From positions 620,001 to 684,000 of the forward strand of contig NZ_CP015401.2 of the NCBI RefSeq assembly GCF_001688725.2: 64,000 nucleotides of DNA, in the 5' to 3' direction. Of this stretch, positions 42,600 to 50,367 are shown piece by piece. Position 1 is the stretch's first letter, and every line of letters starts with the position of its first letter. The notes beneath the pieces are model-generated. The model made no database searches. It was not told where the DNA came from and worked only from the letters and a program-made list of their open reading frames with translations. This stretch comes from Bacteroides caecimuris (lineage in GTDB: Bacteria; Bacteroidota; Bacteroidia; Bacteroidales; Bacteroidaceae). Made by a program: the position numbers and the translations under genes.

Positions 42600-43898
42600 T
42601 TAATCTTGATTCTTGCCCGTTTGCAGGGCAAATATCTCTTTCTGACGCTCAATTTCTGCGGTTAATTCTTCCCTTGTCGGGAGGTATGTCAGATATTTGG
42701 CTGCATAGAGTTGCTTGCTGTCTTTGAGGATTGAATACCGTGCCAAATCCTTACTCGTTTCCGAGCAAAGGAGTAAGCCGATTGTAGGATTATCACCTTC
42801 CGAACATTTCAACTCATCGTACATTCGGATATACATATCCATCTGCCCGATGTCCTCATGCGTGATTCGCGATGTCTTTAAGTCTATTAGCAGGAAACAT
42901 TTAAGGATATAGTTGTAGAATACGAGGTCTATATAATATTCGCCTATGTCGGTTTTTATTCTCTGCTGACGGGCAACAAAGGCATAGCCTTTGCCAAGTT
43001 CAAGGATGAATTTTTGCAGGTGGTCGATAATCGCGGATTCAAGATTAGTTTCCGAATACGCCGCATCTTGCGAAAAACCCAAGAACTCTGCCACAACCGG
43101 ATTCCGCAGAAATTTATGCCGGTCTTTCTGATAATCTGCGGTAAGCCGTTGCATCTCATCAATGACTTCACCACGTTTTGATTCCGGTGTCTGAAGCAGA
43201 CGATGATAATATTGAGAGCCGATGTTGCGGTCAAGGGTACGGTAGCTCCAATTTTCGGTAGATGCTTCTCTCAGATACCAATCTCGCTCATCCTCGTTTT
43301 TAACACGCATAAGACGCTCATAATGCATCCATGAAAGGTTATTCGGCATAGGATAGACACACTCCTTGCCTGATATGGTTGTCGGAGATTCAGCAAGCAA
43401 TGGTTGCTGATTCAAAAAGCAGTTCTTAAATTCAGCAAGCAGTGGTTGCTGAATTTGTAATCCTCTGAAAGAAAGGTAGAACTTCCTATAATTACGGAGG
43501 GTGGTAGCTGAATAACCTTTGCCATATTCTGCCGTCAACGCCTCTGATGCAAGCTCTATGATTCGTTTACCATATTCAGCGCGCTCCCGACCATGCTGCT
43601 CCTGTTCGATGATTCTTTTTCCAACAAGCCAGTTGGCCGCGACTTGAAAGAGGTCAGCGGCCTGATATGCCTTTTGTTTGGCGGTATATACTATCGCCTT
43701 TATATCGCTGATGAATTGAGCGTCATCAGCGTTGATTTCAGTTCCTTGAAGAAGTGTATTTCCTCTTCCGTGCTGGCGAACGGGTAGGAGATTATAAAGT
43801 TTTTGAGTTCGCCCAGTATCTCTTGCAGGTAGTCCACGCACAGGCGGCAGAGCGTCAGCGTGTCCGCTGCGGTGTCCTCGTATTCCTGTATCTGCCAT
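42600..43898 (-). CDS. DUF1016 / YhcG-family PD-(D/E)XK nuclease, start fused into an rteC fragment
   Basis: Family homology runs from about residue 53 (NADDAQFISDIKAIVY) to the end. The DUF1016 N-terminal domain has NWLVGKRIIEQEQHG and YSATTLRNYRKFY. The C-terminal YhcG nuclease domain has GKGYAFVARQQRIKT, YYIDLVFYNY and FLLIDLKTSRI with the Asp and Asp-x-Lys of the PD-(D/E)XK site. The first 52 codons are rteC sequence read out of frame, so the original start codon has been lost in a recombination and initiation now depends on the ATG ending at 43898 or on another route. Such nucleases occur in mobile elements and defence regions. Expression is doubtful. Confidence 0.72.
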   Translation of the reverse strand: MADTGIRGHRSGHADALPPVRGLPARDTGRTQKLYNLLPVRQHGRGNTLLQGTEINADDAQFISDIKAIVYTAKQKAYQAADLFQVAANWLVGKRIIEQEQHGRERAEYGKRIIELASEALTAEYGKGYSATTLRNYRKFYLSFRGLQIQQPLLAEFKNCFLNQQPLLAESPTTISGKECVYPMPNNLSWMHYERLMRVKNEDERDWYLREASTENWSYRTLDRNIGSQYYHRLLQTPESKRGEVIDEMQRLTADYQKDRHKFLRNPVVAEFLGFSQDAAYSETNLESAIIDHLQKFILELGKGYAFVARQQRIKTDIGEYYIDLVFYNYILKCFLLIDLKTSRITHEDIGQMDMYIRMYDELKCSEGDNPTIGLLLCSETSKDLARYSILKDSKQLYAAKYLTYLPTREELTAEIERQKEIFALQTGKNQD

Positions 43899-43954
43899 TC
43901 CACTTTTTGAAGCAGTCCGGCGAAGTATGTTTCCAACGGTATCTTATGTTCCAT
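43700..43954 (-). pseudogene. rteC N-terminal fragment
   Basis: From the ATG ending at 43954 the sequence MEHKIPLETYFAGLLQKVEW continues with the segment YEDTAADTLTLCRLCVDYLQ, as in the N-terminus of RteC, the regulator of excision and transfer in CTnDOT-like elements. Homology stops after HFFKELK, and the frame ends 11 residues later inside the DUF1016 gene. Most of RteC is missing. It marks this stretch as conjugative-transposon debris. Confidence 0.7.
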
Positions 43955-44027
43955 AACCTTGTGCTTATCTTTTATGAAGCACAAAGTTACGGGCATAAAA
44001 AATCTGTTTTATTCTTGATTTTTCACA

Positions 44028-44870
44028 TTACGTTCTTGTAACTGTGCATTTTCTTGTTTCCTGCGCTTTTCTGCGTATCTCACCCGGTGTGTTCAGCAAG
44101 TAAGCCTTGCAGAAGTCGTTCAGGTTCGATGTCGATGCGAACCCGGTGGTGAACGCCACTTCCGTAAGCGTGAGGTTGGTGTTCTTCAGGTAGTGTTCCA
44201 CGTCCTTTGCACGCTCCTTTATCACCCATTCCTTAGCCGTGTACCCGGTCATTTTCTTTACCTTCCGTCGGAACGAGCCGTATTCCATGCCGCATTTGTC
44301 CGCCAGTTGCTCGGCATCATAGACCATGTAGCCTTTCAGACGCACCATTTCGGTGAATGTCTGCCTGCCCAGCTCCGGCAGCATCCGTTCGGCGTGGCGC
44401 AGTTCCTTTTCCGTCACCAGCAGGCGGTTGTCCCTTACCGGGTTTCTCCGTAGCAGGTGGAAAGTGTGGCATACCGTGTTGTACACGTTGCAGAGGTACT
44501 GCCGTCCCGGTCGCATCCAGTGGAGCGCATCGCAGTAGGCGGTCAGTTCGGGTATCTCGTCCCGCTTGCGGTGCTGTTCCGCCAGTTCGTCCAGTATGGC
44601 GTAATGGGTGGTGGACATACCCAGCAGGATAATGATTGCCTTGTAGTCCTTGTATGCCGCCAGTGTCGGCGTTTCCGGCAGGCTTTTGAGCGTGTCGCAC
44701 ACGTGGGCGCACAGCCGCCCGTCCTTGCTGAACGGTTCAAGTTCCAAATAGTTGTCCATTTTCCGGCTGTTGTGCAGCAGCCATGTTACCTTTTCGTCCA
44801 GTTCCTTGCAGGACGCTTCCAACTCCGCTTCGGGAGCAGGAAGCAATAATGATGTAATCCGTTGTTCCAT
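44028..44870 (-). CDS. AraC-type transcriptional regulator of a conjugative element
   Basis: A 280-residue protein, relatively GC-rich. The N-terminal 180 residues are helical and lack a recognised ligand domain. The C-terminal 100 contain two helix-turn-helix motifs (DAEQLADKCGMEYGSFRRKV and LTLTEVAFTTGFASTSNLN) followed by the AraC signature position FCKAYLLNTPGEIR. It lies 73 bp before the rteC fragment on the same strand, the order seen in conjugative transposons, so it probably once regulated transfer or excision. Its target operon is mostly gone. It marks the far end of the cassette array. Confidence 0.78.
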   Translation of the reverse strand: MEQRITSLLLPAPEAELEASCKELDEKVTWLLHNSRKMDNYLELEPFSKDGRLCAHVCDTLKSLPETPTLAAYKDYKAIIILLGMSTTHYAILDELAEQHRKRDEIPELTAYCDALHWMRPGRQYLCNVYNTVCHTFHLLRRNPVRDNRLLVTEKELRHAERMLPELGRQTFTEMVRLKGYMVYDAEQLADKCGMEYGSFRRKVKKMTGYTAKEWVIKERAKDVEHYLKNTNLTLTEVAFTTGFASTSNLNDFCKAYLLNTPGEIRRKAQETRKCTVTRT

Positions 44871-44900
44871 ATCTGAATAAATTGATTTGTTTTCTGTACG

Positions 44901-45452
44901 TTACCCGGTAGCCCATAGCCAAAACTTTTGGATTAGCCGCCAAACCACGTGATAAAGGAACATGGCGGCAAGCATAAGAAAACCTGCCCGCAGGAAATAT
45001 TCTTCAATGCGCTGCCAAACGCTCGTTTTTCGTTCGGGCATCAGTATGTCCGCCACTTCCTCAAAGGTCTTGCAGGCGAAAATCGCTTGCCGGAACTCGT
45101 CTGCGCTGTTCCAGCATTCTTCCTTGAACCACCGTGTCTTGGGGTATCGTTCCGCTACCAGTTCTTGCAGTTTCCGTAACGGGAACGGTTCGGGGTTGTC
45201 CCCGTACTCGTATTCAATGGAAATCACACGTCCCTGCATCCTGATACAATATCCGAATATCCCTTGCCACTTCACTTTGTGCGCCCCCTTTTCAACATAT
45301 TTCGTCCCGGTTGCATCCACTACAATGTAGTTCTTCCGCTTCTTCAACAACTCGGTATTGGTCGTTGTGTACAGTTCTTCCTTGCGAAACACGTATATCA
45401 TGTTGCCTTTGGGGGCAAAGCTGAATATCGGGTATTTAAGTCGGGCTTTCAT
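44901..45452 (-). CDS. Hypothetical protein with C-terminal membrane helix, cassette gene
   Basis: 183 residues: a soluble mixed domain (YPIFSFAPKGNMIYVFRKEE, GIFGYCIRMQGRVISIEYEY, KTRWFKEECWNSADEFRQAI) and a C-terminal hydrophobic helix (AGFLMLAAMFLYHVVW). It starts 10 bp after the 65-residue membrane protein gene with no attC-like hairpin between them, so the two form one cassette. No family is recognised. Size and layout resemble immunity proteins. Confidence 0.6.
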   Translation of the reverse strand: MKARLKYPIFSFAPKGNMIYVFRKEELYTTTNTELLKKRKNYIVVDATGTKYVEKGAHKVKWQGIFGYCIRMQGRVISIEYEYGDNPEPFPLRKLQELVAERYPKTRWFKEECWNSADEFRQAIFACKTFEEVADILMPERKTSVWQRIEEYFLRAGFLMLAAMFLYHVVWRLIQKFWLWATG

Positions 45453-45462
45453 TGTAAATAGT

Positions 45463-45660
45463 CTATTGTTTTATAAAAGCAAAATAAAGCAGGGTAACAC
45501 CTACCACAACCCCGAAAAAGATACAACCTGTAATAATGAAAGCCCAATCGGGGTAATGGAAATCAAGTTCTTCATAAGGAATGGCAGTTTTCTTTATACA
45601 TCTGTTCCATACCCATATCAGAACTTTCCCAAATCTCTTTGCTGTGATAAGGCTACTCAT
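45463..45660 (-). CDS. Small single-span membrane protein, cassette gene
   Basis: 65 residues with one strong C-terminal transmembrane helix (WAFIITGCIFFGVVVGVTLL) and a basic N-terminus. It is preceded by an attC-like hairpin (45667-45714) and followed closely by the 183-residue gene. No family recognised; possibly a membrane partner of its neighbour. Confidence 0.5.
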   Translation of the reverse strand: MSSLITAKRFGKVLIWVWNRCIKKTAIPYEELDFHYPDWAFIITGCIFFGVVVGVTLLYFAFIKQ

Positions 45661-45666
45661 ATTGTT

Positions 45667-45714
45667 AATGGCTTGACAAGAAACTGCGTTCAGGGGTTGT
45701 CGTTCTTTGTTAAT
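45667..45714. repeat. attC-like intergenic hairpin a
   Basis: On the plus strand AATGGCTTGACAAGAAAC is followed by a CTG/CAG mini-stem, GTT and TTGTTAAT. It shares the frame AATGG...AAC-stem-GTT...TTGTTA with the copies at 46142 and 46788, although its stem is weakest. It lies between two unrelated cassette genes. Confidence 0.55.
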
Positions 45715-45730
45715 ATTATTGTTGTCCTAA

Positions 45731-46120
45731 TTAGAAAAAATATTTCTTTAAGTAAATAGCATTGTAGTTGAACATGAAAATAATTCCAATTGTCAATAAG
45801 ATAAAGAAAACATTTTTTCTTTGTGTTTTAAATTCTTTATAAAGCATCCTGTCTTTTCTTGCATTTATTGTATTGTCAAAAAGGAGGTTGTTTATAAGAA
45901 ATGTAATTAATATGAATATCAAATGGGAAAAGGGATGCGCAATATATCCAATTAATTCAAAGTCGAAGAAATTATTTATAAAGCATCCCAACACTGTAAA
46001 TAACATATATATAACTAAGGAAAAAAATCCAATGGAATATATTTTGTTATCTTCAGCGTTTTTACTGAAATGGTCATAAATGAAATAAATTGTGTAATAC
46101 CAATACTTATACCAATTCAT
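45731..46120 (-). CDS. Multi-span membrane protein, cassette gene
   Basis: 129 residues, very AT-rich, with three probable membrane helices (YSIGFFSLVIYMLFTVLGCF, AHPFSHLIFILITFLINNLL, NVFFILLTIGIIFMFNYNAI). No conserved domain is recognised. It is flanked on both sides by attC-like hairpins, so it is a self-contained cassette. A membrane immunity role is possible but not shown. Confidence 0.55.
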   Translation of the reverse strand: MNWYKYWYYTIYFIYDHFSKNAEDNKIYSIGFFSLVIYMLFTVLGCFINNFFDFELIGYIAHPFSHLIFILITFLINNLLFDNTINARKDRMLYKEFKTQRKNVFFILLTIGIIFMFNYNAIYLKKYFF

Positions 46121-46141
46121 CGTTTTTTCTCATTTAATATT

Positions 46142-46187
46142 AATGGTTCAGCAAGGAACGGCTTGCCGTTATCCTGCGTTGTTAGCT
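46142..46187. repeat. attC-like intergenic hairpin b
   Basis: AATGGTTCAGCAAGGAACGG leads into a GGC-TT-GCC stem, GTTATCC and TTGTTAGCT. The AGGAAC/GTTAT boxes around a short stem recur in copies c and d, whose stems differ in sequence but not in plan, as in integron attC sites. Confidence 0.7.
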
Positions 46188-46191
46188 GTAT

Positions 46192-46770
46192 CTATTTTAG
46201 AAAATCCAAATCAAAATAATATTGATTGTCATTCTTCGGATTTATGTAAATCGTTGTCATTCCATAGTGTTGCAATAGCATTTCCAATGAAACTTTTTCC
46301 TTCAAGATTGCATCACTGCGAAATGTTTTTGTCTTTCCATTGTATTTGGTTGTGTACGTTACGGTGTATATTGTAGTGGACACGATTTGTTCACTATGAT
46401 AAATGTCAGGGAATAAATAGCCACTGACACCATTCCAAAATTGGATTTCCCATGTATGGAATATCCGAAAGATAGGCTCTTGCATCCTTAATTTCTTGGT
46501 ATTCCATTTCTGTGTAGTGACTTTACATTGGTTTAAATCAACAAATAATTGTATTCCATACCTTTTTATTTGTTTTGTAGCCTGTTTTACTCTATATTTA
46601 TAAATAGTATCACCAATAAGTCCGGAATTTAACCAAACAACCAATAAGATAGCTCCTGATATTCCAATAGCATACCATTTTGCAGCAAAGCAAATGCCCA
46701 CACCGAATACATAAATCCAAATAAAAATAAATCCAAGTATTCTCAATATTTTATTCTCATAGATTTTCAT
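46192..46770 (-). CDS. Two-span membrane protein with soluble C-terminal domain, cassette gene
   Basis: 192 residues, AT-rich. Two N-terminal helices (ILGFIFIWIYVFGVGICFAA, YAIGISGAILLVVWLNSGLI) precede a cytoplasmic or periplasmic domain rich in beta strands (STTIYTVTYTTKYNGKTKTF, MTTIYINPKNDNQYYFDLDF). The ending INPKNDNQYYFD resembles DUF3592-type membrane proteins, a weak likeness only. It lies between hairpins b and c. Confidence 0.58.
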   Translation of the reverse strand: MKIYENKILRILGFIFIWIYVFGVGICFAAKWYAIGISGAILLVVWLNSGLIGDTIYKYRVKQATKQIKRYGIQLFVDLNQCKVTTQKWNTKKLRMQEPIFRIFHTWEIQFWNGVSGYLFPDIYHSEQIVSTTIYTVTYTTKYNGKTKTFRSDAILKEKVSLEMLLQHYGMTTIYINPKNDNQYYFDLDFLK

Positions 46771-46787
46771 GTCATATAATTACATCT

Positions 46788-46840
46788 AATGGTTTGGTGA
46801 GGAACAGCGTTTAGCTGTTATCTCGACCTTGTTATAAGCT
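46788..46840. repeat. attC-like intergenic hairpin c
   Basis: AATGGTTTGGTGAGGAACAG continues as a stem AACAGC-gttta-GCTGTT, ATCT and TTGTTATAAGC. It aligns with copy b along its whole length, but the stem bases have changed on both sides together. It overlaps the stop codon of the 218-residue cassette gene. Confidence 0.72.
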
Positions 46841-47488
46841 AAATTTTTCGGTTATTATATTCTTTATCATTTTAGCATCTGTGCTATTCAGCGTATAAAT
46901 GCTGCATAGTTTACTAAGAGCTTGCTGAATCTCGGCATCCGTTATCCCTAAGTTGAACATTATACCTAAAGGAAGAAACCAAGAATTAGGAACTTGCTCG
47001 TCCTCAATCTTCATCTTTGGGATATGGCTTTCTGCATCATTTTCACAACTTAATACACACCCTCTGTCTTCTTCTTGTAGATTTCCGGTAGCATCTAATT
47101 CGGCACAATAGAAACGCTTTTCTTGGCTACTCTCATAATAGCCATAAGCGTAACGATATTCCCATAAATCTATAGAGAAGTAATAGATACCACATTTTGC
47201 CGAAAGCCTTTTACCCAATATTTCGTAAATATATCGCAAACATTTTCCTTCAACGATATAATATCCGTTAATGAATGACGAAATCAATATCTTATCAACC
47301 CTCGGTAAAAGGTCATTAAGATAATTGTCTGCATTTTCATAAGTAGTACAAAGTATAGGGTTGTTATACCATTGTTCATTTTCAGACAAAAGGGTTAGCC
47401 CCAATATGTCTGCAATATCTTTTCTAACGGATGCAGGTATTAGGAGCCAATCAGCACAGCTAAAATGTTCTTGTACTTGTTCGTTCAT
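46832..47488 (-). CDS. Hypothetical cytoplasmic protein, first cassette gene
   Basis: 218 residues, soluble, no signal or membrane segment. Visible features are an acidic central region (GNLQEEDRGCVLSCENDAES) and a Tyr-rich stretch (YYFSIDLWEYRYAYGYYESS). I recognise no family. It is the cassette nearest the recombinase, between copies c and d. By position it would be the most recently acquired if the array grows as integrons do. Confidence 0.58.
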   Translation of the reverse strand: MNEQVQEHFSCADWLLIPASVRKDIADILGLTLLSENEQWYNNPILCTTYENADNYLNDLLPRVDKILISSFINGYYIVEGKCLRYIYEILGKRLSAKCGIYYFSIDLWEYRYAYGYYESSQEKRFYCAELDATGNLQEEDRGCVLSCENDAESHIPKMKIEDEQVPNSWFLPLGIMFNLGITDAEIQQALSKLCSIYTLNSTDAKMIKNIITEKFSL

Positions 47489-47503
47489 AATTTGGTGTAT
47501 ATT

Positions 47504-47555
47504 GCTTATAATGCGTTAATAACCACACCTCATGGTGTAGTTCCTAATCTCTAAT
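47504..47555. repeat. attI/attC-like site d next to the recombinase gene
   Basis: On the minus strand AGGAAC is followed by TACACC-atga-GGTGTG, GTTAT and TTATAAGC. It has the same boxes as b and c but in inverted orientation relative to them, and lies only 10 bp from the recombinase stop codon. Its position matches that of a primary attachment site. Confidence 0.65.
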
Positions 47556-47564
47556 AACTGCACC

Positions 47565-48671
47565 TCACGAATTATCCAGTGTATCAAGAGGATTAGGGAT
47601 TTTTGCTTTATGGGCACTTGACACATGAAGATAAATGGTTGTGGTCTTGATGTCGTTGTGTCCCAGCAATTCCTGTATCGTGTGCAGGTCTGTTCCCTGT
47701 TCCAGCAAGTGTGTGGCAAAGGAGTGGCGCAGCATGTGTACGTGTACACGGTGTTTGATGCCTGCACGATGTGCGGCTTCTTTCAGCACTTTCACCAATG
47801 CACTTGCCGAATATTGCTCTCCGGGTGTTTCGCCCTCAAACAACCATTTTTGTGGGCGATATTCCCGGAAGTAGTGCCGTAGTTCTTCCAGCAACTTGGG
47901 TGAAAGGAGCGAATAACGGCATTTCTTCCCCTTGCCCATAATGCGAACCGACATTGTTTCACTGTTGATGTCCTGCGGGGTCAGGTTAAGCAATTCGCTT
48001 CTTCTAAGTCCGGCAGAGTAAACCAACGAAATCATGCAGTGATGCTTGATGTTGGAAATTTGTGCAAGGATGCGCTTAATTTCATTCTTGCTCAACACTT
48101 CGGGCAGGCTCTTGTACTCTTTGGCACGGGTGATACCGCCGTAGTATTGCCGTTTGCCGCCTTTCACCTGTTCGTAATAGAACTTGATAGCATTGATGCG
48201 CATATTCTGTTGCGACACCGAGATTTTCTTCTCGTTCACAAGATAGAGTATGTACTTGTTGATGTCCGGCACTTTCAGGCGGTCGATGTTCCGTCCCTTG
48301 TGATATTCCATGAAGTCGCTGAAATAGGCACGGTATGTTTTGACGGTCGAGGGGCTGTAACGCTTCTGTTCCAGCAGTTCGAGGTAGCCTTTCGGCAGTG
48401 TGTATTCCCTTTTAGGTTTGGGATGCCGCACGTAAACCCGGCTGTAATCAATATAGGCGTGGGGCGAATAGCGGTCGTAGAAATCCGGCAGGCTGAAAGC
48501 GGCTGATGCCATGTATGCAGAGCCGTTGCCAGCCATTTCCATACCCGTGTCTTGGGCGAGCAGTTGGGTTACAGCCTGACTGTTCGCATATTCTATCCGT
48601 ATGTAGTCTGCACCGTCCCTTGTTTCTTTGTGTAGCACGATGCTTCCTCTTTGTTTCTGAACCTTATCCAT
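47565..48671 (-). CDS. XerD/IntI-like tyrosine recombinase of the cassette array
   Basis: 368 residues from the ATG ending at 48671, chosen because the upstream codons cover the palindromic operator. A SAM-like N-terminal domain (YSPSTVKTYRAYFSDFMEYH) is followed by the catalytic domain with Arg near 223 (YSAGLRRSELLNL), HMLRHSFATHLLEQGTDLHT with His-x-x-Arg near 315, LLGHNDIKTT and the nucleophile in TIYLHV near 345; it ends NPLDTL, much as integron integrases do. It lacks the extra IntI-specific insert as far as I can see. It is transcribed toward the cassettes and borders the attachment-like site d. Probably integrates or shuffles the downstream cassettes. Confidence 0.9.
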   Translation of the reverse strand: MDKVQKQRGSIVLHKETRDGADYIRIEYANSQAVTQLLAQDTGMEMAGNGSAYMASAAFSLPDFYDRYSPHAYIDYSRVYVRHPKPKREYTLPKGYLELLEQKRYSPSTVKTYRAYFSDFMEYHKGRNIDRLKVPDINKYILYLVNEKKISVSQQNMRINAIKFYYEQVKGGKRQYYGGITRAKEYKSLPEVLSKNEIKRILAQISNIKHHCMISLVYSAGLRRSELLNLTPQDINSETMSVRIMGKGKKCRYSLLSPKLLEELRHYFREYRPQKWLFEGETPGEQYSASALVKVLKEAAHRAGIKHRVHVHMLRHSFATHLLEQGTDLHTIQELLGHNDIKTTTIYLHVSSAHKAKIPNPLDTLDNS

Positions 48672-48719
48672 GTCGCTGAATTTTGCTTCATGCTCCAAAG
48701 ATAAAACAAAAACGCCACA

Positions 48720-48739
48720 TTTTGAACATACGTTCAAAA
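48720..48739. promoter_or_regulatory. Palindromic operator between TetR gene and recombinase
   Basis: TTTTGAAC (48720-48727) and GTTCAAAA (48732-48739) are perfect arms around ATAC. It lies in the gap between the TetR-family gene and the recombinase start, about 50 bp before the latter, the usual place for a TetR-type repressor site. Confidence 0.7.
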
Positions 48740-48768
48740 ATAATAGAAGTTAAAAAAACAAAACTGTA

Positions 48769-49383
48769 TCAGGCTTTAAGCAGCGAATAGATATAGCGAA
48801 AGTTTTCTGCCAGTTCGTCCACGTTTAGACCGTTCAGAAATGCTTGTTCGTATGACAGTCCTAAAAACATTTGCCGGAACATGGTAGCCGTTTTCTTCAC
48901 GTCCGTGTCGTTTCTGATTTCCCCGCTGTTTTTTGCTTTTTGTATGACTTTCTCCCATAGGTCATAGTCTTGTCGGTAGATTTTCTCAATTTTCTGCCTG
49001 ATGCCCGGATAGTACATACGCACTTGTGACAGGAAATGAAAGTAGTAGAAGTTAGGGCTACAATCATGCGGGCTGCTATTATCGTCAATCAGTTCAACAA
49101 TCCTTTTCATGGAAGCGGCTACCCCCGCCACGTATTGCCCGATGAACTTCTCCAACGTATCGGCAGGAGCGGCAAACTTGTTTCCCGGTTCGTGCATTTT
49201 TAGCACGTATTTGTCTGCCACAGCCATGAATAAATCCAGCTTGTGCGGAAAATAATAAACGATGCCCGTTTTTGTCACTCCGCAGGCTTTGGCAAGCGTG
49301 ATGATGCTTGCTTTCTCGTAGTTCATCCTGACAAATACTCCGAACGCTTTATCTATTACTTCTTCACGGTTAGTTATTATCAT
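48769..49383 (-). CDS. TetR/AcrR-family transcriptional regulator
   Basis: 204 residues. The N-terminal helix-turn-helix is clear (ASIITLAKACGVTKTGIVYYF, then PHKLDLFMAV); the remaining helices form the variable ligand domain. The gene lies 97 bp upstream of the recombinase on the same strand, with a perfect palindrome in the gap, so it probably controls the recombinase or its own operon. If the recombinase moves cassettes, this would make shuffling inducible by an unknown ligand. Regulation is inferred from position only. Confidence 0.88.
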   Translation of the reverse strand: MIITNREEVIDKAFGVFVRMNYEKASIITLAKACGVTKTGIVYYFPHKLDLFMAVADKYVLKMHEPGNKFAAPADTLEKFIGQYVAGVAASMKRIVELIDDNSSPHDCSPNFYYFHFLSQVRMYYPGIRQKIEKIYRQDYDLWEKVIQKAKNSGEIRNDTDVKKTATMFRQMFLGLSYEQAFLNGLNVDELAENFRYIYSLLKA

Positions 49384-49454
49384 ACACGTTTGTTTTTAAT
49401 CGGTTACGAAGATACGGATTTTGTTTTAACCATTTGTACCCCAGTGCTTTTTTT

Positions 49455-49505
49455 TAGTGCAAGGTGCAAGTATATATTTATATATATAGCTTGCACCTTG
49501 CACTA
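49455..49505. repeat. 16-bp perfect inverted repeat with AT loop
   Basis: TAGTGCAAGGTGCAAG (49455-49470) and its exact complement at 49490-49505 flank a 19-nt all-A/T loop apart from its edge. It lies upstream of the TetR gene at the right side of the mobile-element remnant. It may be a terminator for rightward transcripts or an element end. Confidence 0.7.
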
Positions 49506-49530
49506 ACCCAAAAATATTTATTATCAGATA

Positions 49531-49562
49531 TTTGCGAGTTTCAAAAGAATGCCGTATCTTTG
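49531..49562 (+). promoter_or_regulatory. Consensus promoter with no downstream gene
   Basis: TTTG (49531-49534), 20 bp, TATCTTTG (49555-49562): a perfect Bacteroides promoter pointing right. The next 45 bp or so are followed by the 3' end of the truncated GH105 on the opposite strand, so no sense gene is served. It was probably the promoter of an element gene lost at the junction, and it would now make antisense RNA to the GH105 fragment. Confidence 0.65.
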
Positions 49563-49607
49563 AACCCGAAAGTTAGGCAGACAAACAGCGGTCAAAGTTG
49601 GACAGGC

Positions 49608-50324
49608 TTAACGGTTGAAAATCGTTACTGTTTCGTTACCTATTTGAAATTTTGAAAGCAAAGTAGCTGAAATATAAGCGGTTAGAGTCATAGGTTCAAA
49701 ACTATGGTCTCTCCACCACAAACCTTCTTTGACATTGAACATTCCGTTCTCTCCGTGTTTATTACGGGTATATTCGTACATATCCCACATCTTGTCGAAG
49801 TACTTTTGTGCGCCTGTAAGTTTTCCCATTTTGGCAAATATAGGCATCCCCATCTGGATAGCATCTATCCACCACCAGTCGTTTACTTGTGGAGTGTTGA
49901 CCAGCATATCCATATTGGCTTTCGTTTTCCGTATTTTCTCAGGATCGGGGCAAATGTTGTATAAATCGAGATAGATTTGGCTGGCGCAGTAATTATCTGC
50001 ATTACGGGTAGTTGTCCCACGGTGGAAGCCCCATTGGTGGTAATCCGCCCATTCTTTGGCATAGCGATAATATTCGTCTGCGGGATAGATGGAGTAGAGT
50101 GCCATTAGGCCTTCGTAATATACACTTCGTGTCCAGATATTACTGGGGCGAACTACTTTTTTCACAAAAGAAGGAGTGCGATAATCGGCATATTTTTTCA
50201 TGAAATAGTCGTTCACCTGAAGGGTTACTTTGAGAATTTCTTTTTTATCGGGAGCTGTTTGTGCTTTTATATTCCCGTAACTCAATATTACTCCTGCAAA
50301 AAATAGTATAAGATGCTTTTTCAT
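49608..50324 (-). pseudogene. Truncated GH105 unsaturated rhamnogalacturonyl hydrolase
   Basis: From the ATG ending at 50324 (signal MKKHLILFFAGVILSYGNIKA) the protein follows the GH105 at 22827-23966 closely: NDYFMKKYADY, NIWTRSVYYEGLMALYSIYP, WWWIDAIQMGMPIFAKMGKL, NVKEGLWWRDHSFEP. After that point, near 49690, homology ends and 27 unrelated residues lead to a stop. The missing part includes the WSRGNGW motif and the rest of the barrel, so the product should be inactive. The break marks the right edge of the inserted element, as the HTCS break at 41850 marks the left. Confidence 0.88.
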
Positions 50325-50367
50325 TTTATAATAAATTAGATTACTATTGTTCTTGGATTGAGGCACA

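Noticed and set aside
49551..49564. CTnDOT-type integration site (GTAnnTTTGC)
   Set aside because: GTATCTTTGA differs at the last base and no matching copy was found at the left edge near 41850; the motif is explained by the promoter -7 element.
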